A DNA stretch of 64,000 nt from Haemophilus influenzae (lineage in GTDB: Bacteria; Pseudomonadota; Gammaproteobacteria; Enterobacterales; Pasteurellaceae), in assembly GCF_900475755.1 (NCBI RefSeq), contig NZ_LS483411.1, positions 744,001 through 808,000 of the forward strand, written 5' to 3'. Positions 34,966-44,567 of the stretch are shown one piece after another; within the stretch, counting starts at the first letter, position 1; each line of letters begins with the position of its first letter. The translations under genes were made by a program, and so were the position numbers. Under the pieces are notes generated by a model, which saw only the letters and a program-made list of their open reading frames with translations, made no database searches and was not told the origin of the DNA.

Positions 34966-35826
34966 ATGTTACGTCCGAAAAAACAATCTTTAAAACCTAA
35001 GTTAAAACACCGTCCATTTTTAAAATGGGCGGGGGGAAAATTTCGCTTAACGGACGATATAAATAAAGCCTTTCCAAATAAAAAAAACTGCTTAATTGAG
35101 CCATTTGTGGGTGCTGGAGCAGTATTTCTTAATTCTAATTTTGAACGCTATATTTTGGCAGATATCAACCCAGATTTAATCAATCTATTCAATATTATTA
35201 AAGAAAATGTAGAGGGGTATATTGAAGCTTGTAAACCGATTTTTTTTGCTGATGATGCCAATACACCCGATTATTACTATGATAAACGTCGTCAATTCAA
35301 TGCTTCTACGGATCCTTTCGAACGTTCGATTATTTTTTTATATTTGAACCGTTTTGGTTTTAACGGATTATGCCGTTATAACAACAAAAATGAATTTAAT
35401 GTGCCTTTTGGGGCTTACAAAACTCATTATTTTCCAGAAGATGAATTACGTTATTTTGCGCATAAAGCGCAAAGTGCGGTGTTTTTATGCTGTGATTTTC
35501 AAAAAACTTTTGAATTTGCCGATAAAGATTCGGTGATTTATTGCGATCCACCTTATGCTCCGCTACAACAGGATACTAATTTTACTGGTTATGCGGGCAA
35601 TGAGTTTGGTTTGATACAGCAACGTGCTTTGGCAGATTTAGCGAAATCTATACAAAAAGAAAAACAAATTCCGATATTGATTTCTAATCACGATACTAAA
35701 TTTACCCGTGAAATTTATAACGGTGCAAAATTTAAACGGGTAAAAGTTCAACGTTCTATTAGTCAGAATTCAGAAAAACGCGTAAAAGTGAAAGAATTGA
35801 TTGCGATATTTGGTGCTCGTAAATAA
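34966..35826 (+). CDS. dam: DNA adenine methyltransferase (GATC)
   Basis: 286 aa alpha-class N6-adenine methyltransferase. SAM motif FLKWAGGKFRL near the N-terminus, EPFVGAGAVF motif I, and catalytic DPPYAPL in VIYCDPPYAP. It starts one base after the aroB stop codon, so it is translationally coupled. Used for mismatch repair strand choice and replication timing; in Haemophilus it also affects virulence traits. Two DNA methylases of different specificity, this and HinfI, are thus in the window. Confidence 0.96.
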   Translation: MLRPKKQSLKPKLKHRPFLKWAGGKFRLTDDINKAFPNKKNCLIEPFVGAGAVFLNSNFERYILADINPDLINLFNIIKENVEGYIEACKPIFFADDANTPDYYYDKRRQFNASTDPFERSIIFLYLNRFGFNGLCRYNNKNEFNVPFGAYKTHYFPEDELRYFAHKAQSAVFLCCDFQKTFEFADKDSVIYCDPPYAPLQQDTNFTGYAGNEFGLIQQRALADLAKSIQKEKQIPILISNHDTKFTREIYNGAKFKRVKVQRSISQNSEKRVKVKELIAIFGARK

Positions 35827-35858
35827 TAAAAATAAACCGCACTTTTGTTAGTGTTTGG

Positions 35859-36437
35859 TTAGATGACTGTTTTCTTTAAATCATCCAGCGTATTAAAATT
35901 CTCGAAGTTGCCTTCTTCTTGCGCAAAATTTACTGAAATCCCGTCATTTTCTTTCATAAACTGTAAAAGGCGTCGTTCACCCGATGCTAAATAGTGTCGT
36001 AATTGTTCTTTTAGTTGAACGGACATTAAACAAAAAACGGGATGTTCACGTTCCTCATCGCAAGCATAAGCAATGAAAGTGCGGTGATTTTCAACCGCAC
36101 TTTTAAGTTTATCTAAAAGATTAGTTGGGAAAAAAGGCGTATCACAAGGTGTAAAAAGGATGAAGTCGCTTTTTGTCTTTTCTAGGGCTGTTAGCATGCC
36201 GCTCAATGGCCCTTGAAAATCGGGCAGTTCATCGGAAAAAACAGGAAAGCCAAATTTTGCATATTCTGTTTGACTTCGGTTAGCGTTAATTGAAATATCA
36301 TGAACTTGTGGCTGCAAGCGATTAATAACATGTTGAATTAAAGATTGTTTACCTAAAATCTGTAATCCTTTATCTTGCTCGCCCATTCTGCGTGCTTTGC
36401 CACCTGCCAAAATTACCGCACTTATTGTAATTGTCAT
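35859..36437 (-). CDS. mobA: Molybdenum cofactor guanylyltransferase
   Basis: 192 aa enzyme adding GMP to molybdopterin. The nucleotidyltransferase signature is ISAVILAGGKARRMGEQDKGLQILG; FSDELPDFQGPLSGM and FTPCDTPFFP supply GTP and metal contacts. Unusually an inverted pair of uptake signals (36077-36102) lies within the coding region. Convergent with dam. mobB lies 4 kb away on the other strand. Confidence 0.95.
   Translation of the reverse strand: MTITISAVILAGGKARRMGEQDKGLQILGKQSLIQHVINRLQPQVHDISINANRSQTEYAKFGFPVFSDELPDFQGPLSGMLTALEKTKSDFILFTPCDTPFFPTNLLDKLKSAVENHRTFIAYACDEEREHPVFCLMSVQLKEQLRHYLASGERRLLQFMKENDGISVNFAQEEGNFENFNTLDDLKKTVI
36077..36102. repeat. Inverted uptake-signal pair inside mobA
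   Basis: AAGTGCGGT and ACCGCACTT separated by eight bases, both in the mobA coding sequence. Such pairs normally sit at gene ends as terminators. Confidence 0.9.
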
Positions 36438-36501
36438 ATTTTAATCTATCGTTATTTCAAGTATCATTTGCCTATTTTTTACGATTAAAAAGGAAATAGC
36501 A

Positions 36502-36768
36502 ATGAAATGTAAGCGTTTAAATGAAATTTTGGAACTTTTACAGCCTTATTGGTCTAAAGACCCAGATCTGAGCTTAATGGAAATTTTGCAAAAAATTGCC
36601 AATGAATCAGGTTTCCAAAAGCCATTACATGAATTAACCGATGAAGTGATTATTTATCAGTTAAAAATGGATGGTACAGATAAACATGAGCCAATTCCTG
36701 GTCTCAAAAAAGATTACGAAGAAGATTTTAAAACCGCATTGCTCTGTGCTCGCGGTATCATTAAATAA
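36502..36768 (+). CDS. yihD: YihD family protein (DUF1040)
   Basis: 88 aa soluble protein of a conserved gammaproteobacterial family with no established biochemical role. Begins [17 protein letters not shown] and contains [23 protein letters not shown]. It lies 12 bp upstream of dsbA, a pairing also seen in E. coli (yihD near dsbA), so the genes are probably cotranscribed. Confidence 0.92.
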   Translation: MKCKRLNEILELLQPYWSKDPDLSLMEILQKIANESGFQKPLHELTDEVIIYQLKMDGTDKHEPIPGLKKDYEEDFKTALLCARGIIK

Positions 36769-36780
36769 GAAGGAAAGCAA

Positions 36781-37398
36781 ATGAAAAAAGTATTACTTGC
36801 GTTAGGTTTAGGTGTTAGCACGCTTATGTCTGTAAATAGTTTTGCCGCAGATTTACAAGAAGGCAAACAATATGTTCAAGTGAGCCAACAAGCTTCACAA
36901 CAAAAAGAAGTGATTGAGTTTTTCTCATTCTACTGCCCACATTGTTACGCCTTTGAAATGGAATACAAAATTCCACAACAAGTCGAAGATGCTTTACCAA
37001 AAGATGTGAAATTTAAACAATATCATGTAAATTTCTTAGGTCGTCAATCTGAAAACTTAACGCGCGCTTGGGCGTTAGCAATGGCATTAGGCGCAGAAGG
37101 TAAAGTAAAGGCTCCATTATTTGAAGCAGCTCAAAAAGATGCCTTGAAATCAATGGATGATATTCGAGCTATTTTCTTATCGAATGGTGTAACCGCCGAG
37201 CAATTTGATGGTGGCATTAATAGTTTTGCAGTAAATGGTTTAGTTAATAAACAAGTAAATGCCGCAGAACAATTTAAAGTGCATGGCGTACCTGATTTTT
37301 ATGTCAATGGTAAATTCCGCGTAAACCCTGAAGGGTTAAATTACGATGATTTCGTGAAAGATTATGTGCAAACCGTAAAAGGTTTATTGCAAAAATAA
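36781..37398 (+). CDS. dsbA: Periplasmic thiol:disulfide oxidoreductase DsbA
   Basis: 205 aa with signal peptide ending at SFAA. The active site C52-P-H-C55 lies in FFSFYCPHCYAFE, and the cis-Pro loop in VHGVPDFYVNGK. It introduces disulfides in exported proteins, including those needed for competence in this species. Ribosome site AAGGAAAGCAA. Confidence 0.97.
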   Translation: MKKVLLALGLGVSTLMSVNSFAADLQEGKQYVQVSQQASQQKEVIEFFSFYCPHCYAFEMEYKIPQQVEDALPKDVKFKQYHVNFLGRQSENLTRAWALAMALGAEGKVKAPLFEAAQKDALKSMDDIRAIFLSNGVTAEQFDGGINSFAVNGLVNKQVNAAEQFKVHGVPDFYVNGKFRVNPEGLNYDDFVKDYVQTVKGLLQK

Positions 37399-37459
37399 CG
37401 AAAAATTGGTTTAATGCCAGCCCTATTTTGTAAATATTAATGAAAGAAGAGAGAATATT

Positions 37460-37795
37460 ATGGCTGCAAGTTTTAGCGTAACGCGTCGTTTCTTTGACGA
37501 CAAAAACTACCCACGTGGTTTTTCCCGTCACGGTGATTACACAATCAAAGAATCACAGGTGCTTGAGCAATATGGTCAAGCGTTCAAAGCATTGGATTTA
37601 GGGGAACGTGAGCCAGCGACTAAAGAAGAAAAAGATTTCGTCGCTTTTTGCCGTGGCGAGCGTGCAGCAGAGACTTTCTTTGAAAAAACTTGGAATAAAT
37701 ATCGCTCTCGTATTAACACTAAAAAACGTGTTTACACCTTATCTGGTGATGTGAGTGAAGCTGCTTCTAGCGGAGATGATTATTCCGGCGAATAA
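37460..37795 (+). CDS. maoP: MaoP/YifE family protein (DUF413)
   Basis: 111 aa with the DUF413 core [25 protein letters not shown]. In E. coli MaoP acts with maoS in organising the Ori macrodomain; whether it does so here is unknown. Start follows AGAAGAGAGAATATT. A terminator follows. Confidence 0.88.
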   Translation: MAASFSVTRRFFDDKNYPRGFSRHGDYTIKESQVLEQYGQAFKALDLGEREPATKEEKDFVAFCRGERAAETFFEKTWNKYRSRINTKKRVYTLSGDVSEAASSGDDYSGE

Positions 37796-37807
37796 GATAC
37801 ATTAAAT

Positions 37808-37837
37808 AAGGCAGGCGGAAGTCTGCCTTTTGTTTTT
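37808..37837 (+). terminator. Terminator of maoP
   Basis: AAGGCAG - GCGGAAGT - CTGCCTT stem followed by TTGTTTTT. Confidence 0.8.
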
Positions 37838-37938
37838 GAATAGCTTGTGAAATATCGCGTAATTCACGGCTGATAACTTTATTCTCCTATCTTTGTATGA
37901 AAGATTCGTCTTCATACACCCTATGAATACTAATTTCT

Positions 37939-39030
37939 ATGCAATTACCGATTTCTCAATACAACGAACTGCTACAAAAAAAACTTGAAAAATTAACCGC
38001 ACTTTTGCGTCCTTTCAATGCACCTGATATTCAAGTGTTTGACTCTCCAACAAGTCATTATCGTATGCGTGCGGAGTTTCGTATTTGGCACGAGCAAGAT
38101 GATTTTTACCATATTATGTTTGATCAAGCGACCTTGCAGCGTTATCGCGTAGATGAATTTCCAATCGCTAGCACACTGATTAATCGAATGATGCAAACCT
38201 TATTACCCTTGTTAAAACAACAAGAAGTGCTACACAAAAAATTATTCCAAATTGATTACCTTAGCACCTTGAGTAATAAGATTATTGTGAGCTTGCTTTA
38301 TCATAAAACACTCACTGAAGAATGGGAAAGTGCGGCTAAAAATCTGAAAGATTTACTCGAAAAGCAAGATTTTAATGTGCAAATAATCGGGCGTGCCAGC
38401 AAACAAAAAATCTGCTTAGATCAAGATTATGTAGATGAAATTTTATCTGTGAATGGCAGAAATTATGTTTATCGTCAAGTCGAGAATAGTTTTACCCAGC
38501 CAAATGCAACGGTAAACTGCAAAATGCTTGAATGGGCAATTGATTGTACGAAAAATAGTAAAGGGGATTTGTTAGAACTTTACTGCGGAAATGGTAATTT
38601 TTCTATCGCACTTGCACAAAATTTCCGTAAGGTATTAGCAACAGAAATCGCCAAACCTTCTGTAGCCGCCGCACAGTTTAATATCGCTGAAAATAAAGTC
38701 GATAATTTACAAATTATTCGTATGTCAGCAGAAGAATTTACGCAGGCTATGAATGAGGTTCGAGCCTTTAATCGATTGAAAGGGATCGATTTAAAATCTT
38801 ATGAATGTAATACCATTTTTGTCGATCCACCTCGTGCAGGGCTTGATCCTGATACAGTGAAACTTGTACAAAATTACGATCGCATTTTGTATATTTCCTG
38901 TAATCCACATACGCTGTGCGATAATCTTATTGAACTATCAAAAACGCACCGCATTGAAAAAGCAGCGTTATTTGACCAATTCCCTTATACAGATCATATG
39001 GAAAGCGGCGTATGGCTCATTCGCAAGTAG
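37939..39030 (+). CDS. trmA: tRNA (uracil-5-)-methyltransferase
   Basis: 363 aa SAM-dependent enzyme forming m5U54 in the T-loop. Motif I is [28 protein letters not shown] is motif IV and the nucleophile Cys lies in [12 protein letters not shown] uptake signal is at 37996. The end overlaps rsmJ by 19 bp. Confidence 0.97.
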   Translation: MQLPISQYNELLQKKLEKLTALLRPFNAPDIQVFDSPTSHYRMRAEFRIWHEQDDFYHIMFDQATLQRYRVDEFPIASTLINRMMQTLLPLLKQQEVLHKKLFQIDYLSTLSNKIIVSLLYHKTLTEEWESAAKNLKDLLEKQDFNVQIIGRASKQKICLDQDYVDEILSVNGRNYVYRQVENSFTQPNATVNCKMLEWAIDCTKNSKGDLLELYCGNGNFSIALAQNFRKVLATEIAKPSVAAAQFNIAENKVDNLQIIRMSAEEFTQAMNEVRAFNRLKGIDLKSYECNTIFVDPPRAGLDPDTVKLVQNYDRILYISCNPHTLCDNLIELSKTHRIEKAALFDQFPYTDHMESGVWLIRK

Positions 39031-39785
39031 GTATTCAACTAATTTCTGGATCTCCAGAAAAAACATTAGCAGAATTGACCGCACTTTGTGCTGAACACAA
39101 CATTATTCATGATGAACAAAGCCCACTTGCACTTGTTCAAACCGATGAACGTTTAGAGCTTCGTAAACTAGACGAACCTAAACTCGGGGCGGTTTATGTT
39201 GATTTTGTAGGAGGCACAATGGCTCATCGTCGTAAATTTGGTGGCGGACGTGGAGAAGCCGTAGCAAAAGCAGTAGGGATTAAAGGTTCGGCATTGCCAA
39301 CCATTATTGATGCAACAGCAGGTTTAGGACGTGATGCCTTTGTGCTGGCGTCGATTGGCTGCCAAGTCCGTTTAGTAGAACGTCATCCTATTGTTTTTTT
39401 ACTTCTACAAGATGGTTTAAATCGTGCTTATCAAGATGAAGAAATCGGCGAGATGTTGCAACAAAATTTGCGCTTGCTAAATATTCATCATATTAATGAA
39501 CTTGATCCTAATGCTGATTATGCCGATGTGGTTTATCTCGATCCAATGTATCCGCATAAACAAAAATCTGCGCTAGTAAAAAAAGAAATGCGCGTATTCC
39601 AGTATTTAGTCGGAGCTGATTTAGATGCTGATGAATTGCTTTTACCTGCACTACAATTAGCTAAAAAACGTGTGGTCGTGAAGCGTCCTGACTATGCAGA
39701 ATTTCTTGGTGGAAAACAACCGCACTTTAGCCGTGAAACGAAAAATCATCGCTTTGATGTTTATATGGGAGCATCCCAATGCTAA
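39012..39785 (+). CDS. rsmJ: 16S rRNA (guanine1516-N2)-methyltransferase
   Basis: 257 aa SAM methyltransferase; [17 protein letters not shown] is motif I and [10 protein letters not shown] is motif IV. Its start lies inside the trmA end and its own end overlaps the next gene by 7 bp, so trmA-rsmJ-rseC are translationally linked. Uptake signals at 39078 and 39719. Confidence 0.95.
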   Translation: MAHSQVGIQLISGSPEKTLAELTALCAEHNIIHDEQSPLALVQTDERLELRKLDEPKLGAVYVDFVGGTMAHRRKFGGGRGEAVAKAVGIKGSALPTIIDATAGLGRDAFVLASIGCQVRLVERHPIVFLLLQDGLNRAYQDEEIGEMLQQNLRLLNIHHINELDPNADYADVVYLDPMYPHKQKSALVKKEMRVFQYLVGADLDADELLLPALQLAKKRVVVKRPDYAEFLGGKQPHFSRETKNHRFDVYMGASQC

Positions 39786-40213
39786 GAGAAAGTGCCGTTG
39801 TTATTAGCTATGAAAATGGCATTGCCAAAGTGAAATGCCAATCTCAAAGTGCTTGTGGACAATGTGCTGCCAAAAACAGTTGTGGAACATCAAGCCTTTC
39901 CGAATTAAACGGTAAACGTGGCGAGCATATTTTTCATGTGGAAACATTAATGCCATTACGCGAAGGTCAAATTGTTGAAATTGGATTAGAAGAAAAGTCG
40001 ATGTTGTTGTCCGCATTATTGATGTATGTTGTACCGCTTCTAACTTTACTGATTGCGACGATGTTGTCCGATTGTATCAGCGATAATGAAATCCTGCGTT
40101 CCATTTTAATCTTTGGATTAACCGCACTTTCTTTTATTTTTGTAAAATCTTATAGTAGAAAATTAGGGCAACAAACAGAATTTCAGCCTGTTTTATTGCG
40201 CATATTATCTTAA
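39779..40213 (+). CDS. rseC: RseC/MucC-family (SoxR-reducing system) membrane protein
   Basis: 144 aa. A cysteine-rich N-terminal cytoplasmic segment [16 protein letters not shown] (four Cys, about residues 19-32) suggests an Fe-S site, followed by two transmembrane helices (about 75-95 and 103-122). Relatives act with the Rsx/Rnf complex in SoxR reduction or modulate sigma-E; neither partner gene is adjacent here, so the name reflects family only. Confidence 0.85.
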   Translation: MLRESAVVISYENGIAKVKCQSQSACGQCAAKNSCGTSSLSELNGKRGEHIFHVETLMPLREGQIVEIGLEEKSMLLSALLMYVVPLLTLLIATMLSDCISDNEILRSILIFGLTALSFIFVKSYSRKLGQQTEFQPVLLRILS

Positions 40214-40239
40214 GTTTTTTATTCGCTTTTTATTATTTC

Positions 40240-40255
40240 TGCGATCTAGATCGCA
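40240..40255. promoter_or_regulatory. Competence regulatory element (CRP-S site)
   Basis: TGCGATCTAGATCGCA is a perfect 16-bp palindrome of the form TGCGA-N6-TCGCA, the CRP-S variant that in Haemophilus needs Sxy together with CRP and marks competence genes; ordinary CRP-N sites have TGTGA. T and A runs flank it. A TAATTC at 40275-40280 lies at the right distance for a -10 box. It precedes the two small membrane-protein genes. Confidence 0.65.
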
Positions 40256-40325
40256 AACTATAAAGCTAGTTGAGTAATTCTCTTTCTATTCCAGCAAAAT
40301 TTCTCTTTTATTCATCGGAGAAACT

Positions 40326-40547
40326 ATGCTGAATTTATTTAAATTGCCCATTGAAAAAAGCTCTTTAGAGGTTTGGTCAAAACTCAGTGATGATGTGGCA
40401 AAAGTTGCTATTCTAGCAATGCCTGTTATACTTTATGGCGAGCAACCGCTTTTCCTAAAAGGATTAAATATTAGTTTTTTGCTCATTATTGCTTATGCTT
40501 GTCTTGTGATGGGGCGTAAATTTCGTCAATTAGTGGAGGGGAAATAA
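40326..40547 (+). CDS. Small membrane protein, unknown function
   Basis: 73 aa. The N-terminal third is polar (FKLPIEKSSLEVWSKLSDDVAK) and two hydrophobic helices follow (VAILAMPVILYG; GLNISFLLIIAYACLVMG), ending in a basic tail GRKFRQLVEGK, so a hairpin topology with both ends cytoplasmic is likely. The start has CGGAGAAACT ahead. It is followed one base later by a 28 aa microprotein, and both sit downstream of a CRP-S palindrome. I do not recognise a function. Confidence 0.75.
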   Translation: MLNLFKLPIEKSSLEVWSKLSDDVAKVAILAMPVILYGEQPLFLKGLNISFLLIIAYACLVMGRKFRQLVEGK

Positions 40548-40548
40548 T

Positions 40549-40635
40549 ATGTGGCTTACTATAGGGCTTGGCATTGTTGCACTTCTTGCTATCGGCGGAC
40601 TTATTTTTGCCAATTATGTAGCAAAACATTCTTAA
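40549..40635 (+). CDS. 28-residue single-pass membrane microprotein
   Basis: MWLTIGLGIVALLAIGGLIF followed by ANYVAKHS: one hydrophobic helix with a short basic tail. A strong ribosome site (GGAGGGG) lies at the end of the preceding gene, and its ATG comes one base after that gene's stop, so it is probably translated by coupling. A terminator follows directly. Too short for family recognition; coding status rests on the ribosome site, spacing and composition. Confidence 0.65.
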   Translation: MWLTIGLGIVALLAIGGLIFANYVAKHS

Positions 40636-40641
40636 TTTATT

Positions 40642-40665
40642 AACCCCGATCTTTCGGGGTTTTCC
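40642..40665 (+). terminator. Terminator of the microprotein pair
   Basis: AACCCCGA - TCT - TTCGGGGTT stem followed by TTCC; the T tail is short. Confidence 0.8.
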
Positions 40666-40700
40666 GTATCTAAAGTGCGGTTATTTTTAAGGTTATTTTT

Positions 40701-41216
40701 ATGAACAATCAGATTCCTTTACTTGGAATTACCGGTTATAGCGGTAGTGGTAAAACAACGTTGTTAGAAAAACTTATCCCAGAACTTATCGCTCGTCACA
40801 TTCGCGTTTCAGTGATTAAACATAGCCATCACAATATGCAAGTTGATAAAGAAGGCAAAGATAGTTGGCGTATGAAAGAGGTGGGATCATCTCAGGTCAT
40901 TCTAGCGAATGATGAACGCTGGGCGATCATGACGGAAACACCAAAACCTGTTTCATTGGATTATTTAGCACAACAATTTGACCGCACTTTAACAGATTTA
41001 GTGTTGGTGGAAGGCTTTAAACAAGAGCCAATTTCAAAGATTTTGCTCCATCGTCAGGAAATGACAAAACCTTTACCCGAAATTGACGAATATGTAGTGG
41101 CGGTTGCGACGAATTATCCCCTTGAAATTGATCGCACTTTGTTGGATATTAACTGCATTCCGCAAATTGCCGATTTTATTGAAAATTGGTTGCACCATTT
41201 TCACGGAGCACGATGA
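40701..41216 (+). CDS. mobB: Molybdopterin-guanine dinucleotide biosynthesis adaptor MobB
   Basis: 171 aa P-loop GTPase-like protein; Walker A GYSGSGKTTL at residues 11-20, and VIKHSHHNMQVDKEGKDSWR is family-typical. It enhances MobA-dependent cofactor maturation. An uptake signal at 40673 precedes it. Its stop TGA overlaps the next start as ATGA. Confidence 0.95.
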   Translation: MNNQIPLLGITGYSGSGKTTLLEKLIPELIARHIRVSVIKHSHHNMQVDKEGKDSWRMKEVGSSQVILANDERWAIMTETPKPVSLDYLAQQFDRTLTDLVLVEGFKQEPISKILLHRQEMTKPLPEIDEYVVAVATNYPLEIDRTLLDINCIPQIADFIENWLHHFHGAR

Positions 41217-42601
41217 CTGAATCCAATGCCTATCGCGGTTTAGCTTGGGTAGCAGCAATGGCGCTTTTTATGCAAAGCCTTGATGCCACCATTCTAAATA
41301 CAGCTTTACCCGCGATATCTTCCGATTTACATAAACCCGCCTTTGAAATGCAAATGGCGATTATTGCTTATTCTTTAGCTGTTGCATTATTTATTCCTCT
41401 TACCGCTTGGGCTGCAGCAAAATTTGGAACATTGAGCGTTTTTCGTGGTGCAGTTTTTACGTTTATTTTAGGATCTATCGCTTGTGCTGCTGCGCCTAAT
41501 TTAGAAAGTTTAATTTTAGCCAGAGTGATTCAGGGGATGGGCGGTGCTTTTATGATGCCCGTTGCACGTTTAGCTATTATTCAAGCGGTACCTAAACAAC
41601 AATTAGTGAATGCTTGGAATTTAATGGCAACTGCAGGTTTGATCGGGCCAATTCTAGGGCCTATTTTAGGTGGATGGTTAGTCATTCACGCCAGTTGGCA
41701 CTGGATTTTTTTAATCAATATTCCAATTGGTGTGCTAGGGATTTTGGCATCGGGTAGCGTGATGAACAATATCAAAGGCGAGGCAGAGAAATTAGATTGG
41801 ACAGGTTTTTTACTCTTTGCATCAGGGCTAGTTGGCATTACGCTTGGTTTGGATTTACTCGGCGAAAGTCAGCATAATTCAAGTGTAACTTATAGCATAT
41901 TAGTTGTTGGTATTTTATTACTCGTGGCTTATTGTGGTTATGCCAAAAATAATGAAGATGCTATTTTACCTTTATCCCTTTTCCGCACTCGTACATTCAG
42001 ATTAGGCATTATTGCCAATATTTTTATCCGATTATCTGCATCTGGTGTGCCCTTTTTATTGCCTTTAATGTTTCAATTATCTTTCGGTTATAGTGCGGAA
42101 ATGTCAGGCTGGCTCTTAGCACCGATTGCGTTAATTTCTGTGATGTTGAAAATATTAATTGGACGAATTTTAAATCGTTGGGGCTATAAAACCACGTTAA
42201 TTTCATCCGCACTTTTGATGGCAGGTTCTGTGATTTCAATGGCTTGGTTAGATAAACAAAGTTCTCTGACTTGGATCATTTGTAATCTTATGTGGTACGG
42301 TGCCTGTATGTCGATAATTTTCACTTCAATTAATACGCTGGTTGTAGGCGATCTTTCAAAACAACAGTCTGGCACAGGCTCTACCGTATTAAGTATTGTG
42401 CAGCAAGTGGGGATTGGATTTGGTATTGCTGTGTCATCAATAATCTTAAATCTTTATCGACATTTCTTTAGCACAAATGATGGCTTACAACAGGCATTCA
42501 GCTATACTTTTTTAACTTCATCACTTTTTGCAATCGCCTTAGTTTGGTCGCTTATGAAATTACATAAAAATGATGGCGATCATTTACGAAAAATGCCTTA
42601 G
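41213..42601 (+). CDS. MFS drug:proton antiporter, DHA2 (EmrB/MdtD-like) family
   Basis: 462 aa with about 13-14 hydrophobic helices. MFS motifs visible: SLDATILNTALPAIS in helix 1 (DHA2 motif D1), ARVIQGMGGAFMMPVAR, and GPILGPILGGWLV (motif C of antiporters), then WHWIFLINIPIG. The start 41213 overlaps the mobB stop (ATGA). Without an EmrA-like partner nearby it resembles MdtD. Substrate unknown. Confidence 0.9.
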   Translation: MTESNAYRGLAWVAAMALFMQSLDATILNTALPAISSDLHKPAFEMQMAIIAYSLAVALFIPLTAWAAAKFGTLSVFRGAVFTFILGSIACAAAPNLESLILARVIQGMGGAFMMPVARLAIIQAVPKQQLVNAWNLMATAGLIGPILGPILGGWLVIHASWHWIFLINIPIGVLGILASGSVMNNIKGEAEKLDWTGFLLFASGLVGITLGLDLLGESQHNSSVTYSILVVGILLLVAYCGYAKNNEDAILPLSLFRTRTFRLGIIANIFIRLSASGVPFLLPLMFQLSFGYSAEMSGWLLAPIALISVMLKILIGRILNRWGYKTTLISSALLMAGSVISMAWLDKQSSLTWIICNLMWYGACMSIIFTSINTLVVGDLSKQQSGTGSTVLSIVQQVGIGFGIAVSSIILNLYRHFFSTNDGLQQAFSYTFLTSSLFAIALVWSLMKLHKNDGDHLRKMP

Positions 42602-42747
42602 ATTAATTTGTTATAATCCATAGAATTTTTTTATTTAAAAAAAGGGAAATTTGCTTATATCTTATTGATATTTCTTGTTGGTGGAGATAGCTCCATCGTT
42701 TAACCATAAATGGTGGGGCATTCCCTGCCTAACATTGAGGTATGCTT

Positions 42748-44391
42748 ATGAAACTAAAAGCAACATTAACTCTCGCCGCTGCAACTCTTGTTTTGGCAGC
42801 TTGTGATCAATCTAGTTCGACAAATAAATCTACCGCTCAAACTGAAGCAAAATCCTCGTCAAATAATACTTTTGTTTATTGTACAGCGAAAGCTCCACTG
42901 GGATTTAGCCCTGCGTTAATAATTGAAGGTACTTCTTATAATGCAAGTTCACAACAAGTGTATAACCGCTTAGTTGAATTTAAAAAAGGCTCAACGGATA
43001 TTGAACCAGCTTTAGCTGAAAGCTGGGAAATTAGCGATGATAGCTTAAGTTATACTTTTCATTTGAGAAAAGGGGTTAAATTCCATACAACAAAAGAATT
43101 TACCCCGACACGTGATTTTAATGCAGATGATGTTGTATTTTCATTCCAACGTCAGTTAGATCCAAATCATCCATATCACAATGTATCTAAGGGGACTTAT
43201 CCATATTTCAAAGCAATGAAATTTCCAGAATTGTTGAAGTCAGTGGAGAAAGTAGACGATAACACAATTCGTATTACCTTGAACAAGAAAGATGCGACTT
43301 TCTTGGCTAGTCTTGGTATGGATTTTATTTCTATTTATTCTGCAGAATATGCTGATGCAATGCTGAAAGCAGGTAAACCAGAAACGCTTGATAGTCGCCC
43401 AGTGGGGACTGGCCCTTTTGTTTTTGTGGATTATAAAACAGATCAGGCGATACAATATGTTGCGAATGAAAATTATTGGAAAGGTAGAACACCTTTAGAT
43501 CGTTTAGTTATTAGTATTGTGCCTGATGCAACAACACGTTATGCAAAATTACAGGCAGGTACTTGTGATTTAATTTTATTCCCAAATGTAGCGGATTTAG
43601 CCAAAATGAAAACAGATCCAAAAGTACAACTTTTGGAACAAAAAGGTTTGAATGTGGCATATATCGCATTTAATACCGAAAAAGCACCGTTTGATAATGT
43701 CAAAGTGCGTCAAGCGTTGAATTACGCAGTAGATAAAAAAGCAATTATTGAAGCGGTTTATCAAGGCGCAGGAACATCAGCTAAAAACCCACTTCCTCCA
43801 ACAATTTGGAGTTATAACGATGAAATCCAAGATTATCCGTACGATCCTGAAAAAGCAAAACAACTTTTAGCTGAAGCGGGTTATCCAAATGGTTTTGAAA
43901 CTGATTTCTGGATTCAACCTGTTATTCGTGCTTCTAATCCAAATCCAAAACGTATGGCTGAATTAATTATGGCGGATTGGGCGAAAATTGGTGTAAAAAC
44001 TAACCCAGTAACTTATGAATGGGCTGATTATAGAAAACGAGCAAAAGAGGGAGAATTAACTGCGGGTATCTTTGGTTGGTCTGGTGATAATGGTGATCCT
44101 GATAATTTCTTATCCCCATTATTAGGTAGCTCAAATATAGGTAATTCTAATATGGCACGTTTCAATAATTCAGAATTTGATGCTTTACTTAATAAAGCTA
44201 TTGGATTAACCAATAAGGAAGAACGTGCGGAACTTTATAAACAAGCTCAAGTTATTGTCCATAATCAAGCACCTTGGATTCCAGTTGCCCACTCCGTTGG
44301 CTTTGCACCACTTAGTCCTCGAGTAAAAGGTTATGTACAAAGCCCATTCGGCTATGATGCTTTTTATGGTGTGAGTGTTGATGGTAAATAA
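42748..44391 (+). CDS. hbpA: Heme-/glutathione-binding periplasmic lipoprotein
   Basis: 547 aa DppA-type (SBP family 5) lipoprotein with lipobox LAAC at Cys20. The family signature ALAESWEISDDSLSYTFHLRKGVKFH is intact. The ATG at 42748 is used because GAGG lies at correct spacing; an ATG two codons earlier is too close. HbpA was first found as a heme-binding lipoprotein and later shown to prime glutathione import through DppBCDF (also named GbpA). The leader at 42650-42740 contains small hairpins of unknown meaning. Its placement before hutZ supports a heme connection. Confidence 0.95.
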   Translation: MKLKATLTLAAATLVLAACDQSSSTNKSTAQTEAKSSSNNTFVYCTAKAPLGFSPALIIEGTSYNASSQQVYNRLVEFKKGSTDIEPALAESWEISDDSLSYTFHLRKGVKFHTTKEFTPTRDFNADDVVFSFQRQLDPNHPYHNVSKGTYPYFKAMKFPELLKSVEKVDDNTIRITLNKKDATFLASLGMDFISIYSAEYADAMLKAGKPETLDSRPVGTGPFVFVDYKTDQAIQYVANENYWKGRTPLDRLVISIVPDATTRYAKLQAGTCDLILFPNVADLAKMKTDPKVQLLEQKGLNVAYIAFNTEKAPFDNVKVRQALNYAVDKKAIIEAVYQGAGTSAKNPLPPTIWSYNDEIQDYPYDPEKAKQLLAEAGYPNGFETDFWIQPVIRASNPNPKRMAELIMADWAKIGVKTNPVTYEWADYRKRAKEGELTAGIFGWSGDNGDPDNFLSPLLGSSNIGNSNMARFNNSEFDALLNKAIGLTNKEERAELYKQAQVIVHNQAPWIPVAHSVGFAPLSPRVKGYVQSPFGYDAFYGVSVDGK

Positions 44392-44413
44392 TTCATATTG
44401 ATTTACTTATTCT

Positions 44414-44439
44414 AAGCCCTTATTTATAAGGGCTTTTTA
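44414..44439 (+). terminator. Terminator of hbpA
   Basis: AAGCCCTTAT and ATAAGGGCTT form a 10-bp stem followed by TTT. Confidence 0.85.
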
Positions 44440-44567
44440 TTTATCAAAGGATTATTCTGTAAAAAATATGTTAAATCACTTTAACTTGAGTATAATGCTC
44501 AGCATTATTTCTATCGGATATGATCCCGTAGAATAATAAAAATTAATTGTTAATATAAGGAATAAAA

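Noticed and set aside
36781..37398. dsbA as possible porin, from the old name por
   Set aside because: A signal peptide, CPHC active site and cis-Pro loop identify a thiol oxidoreductase.
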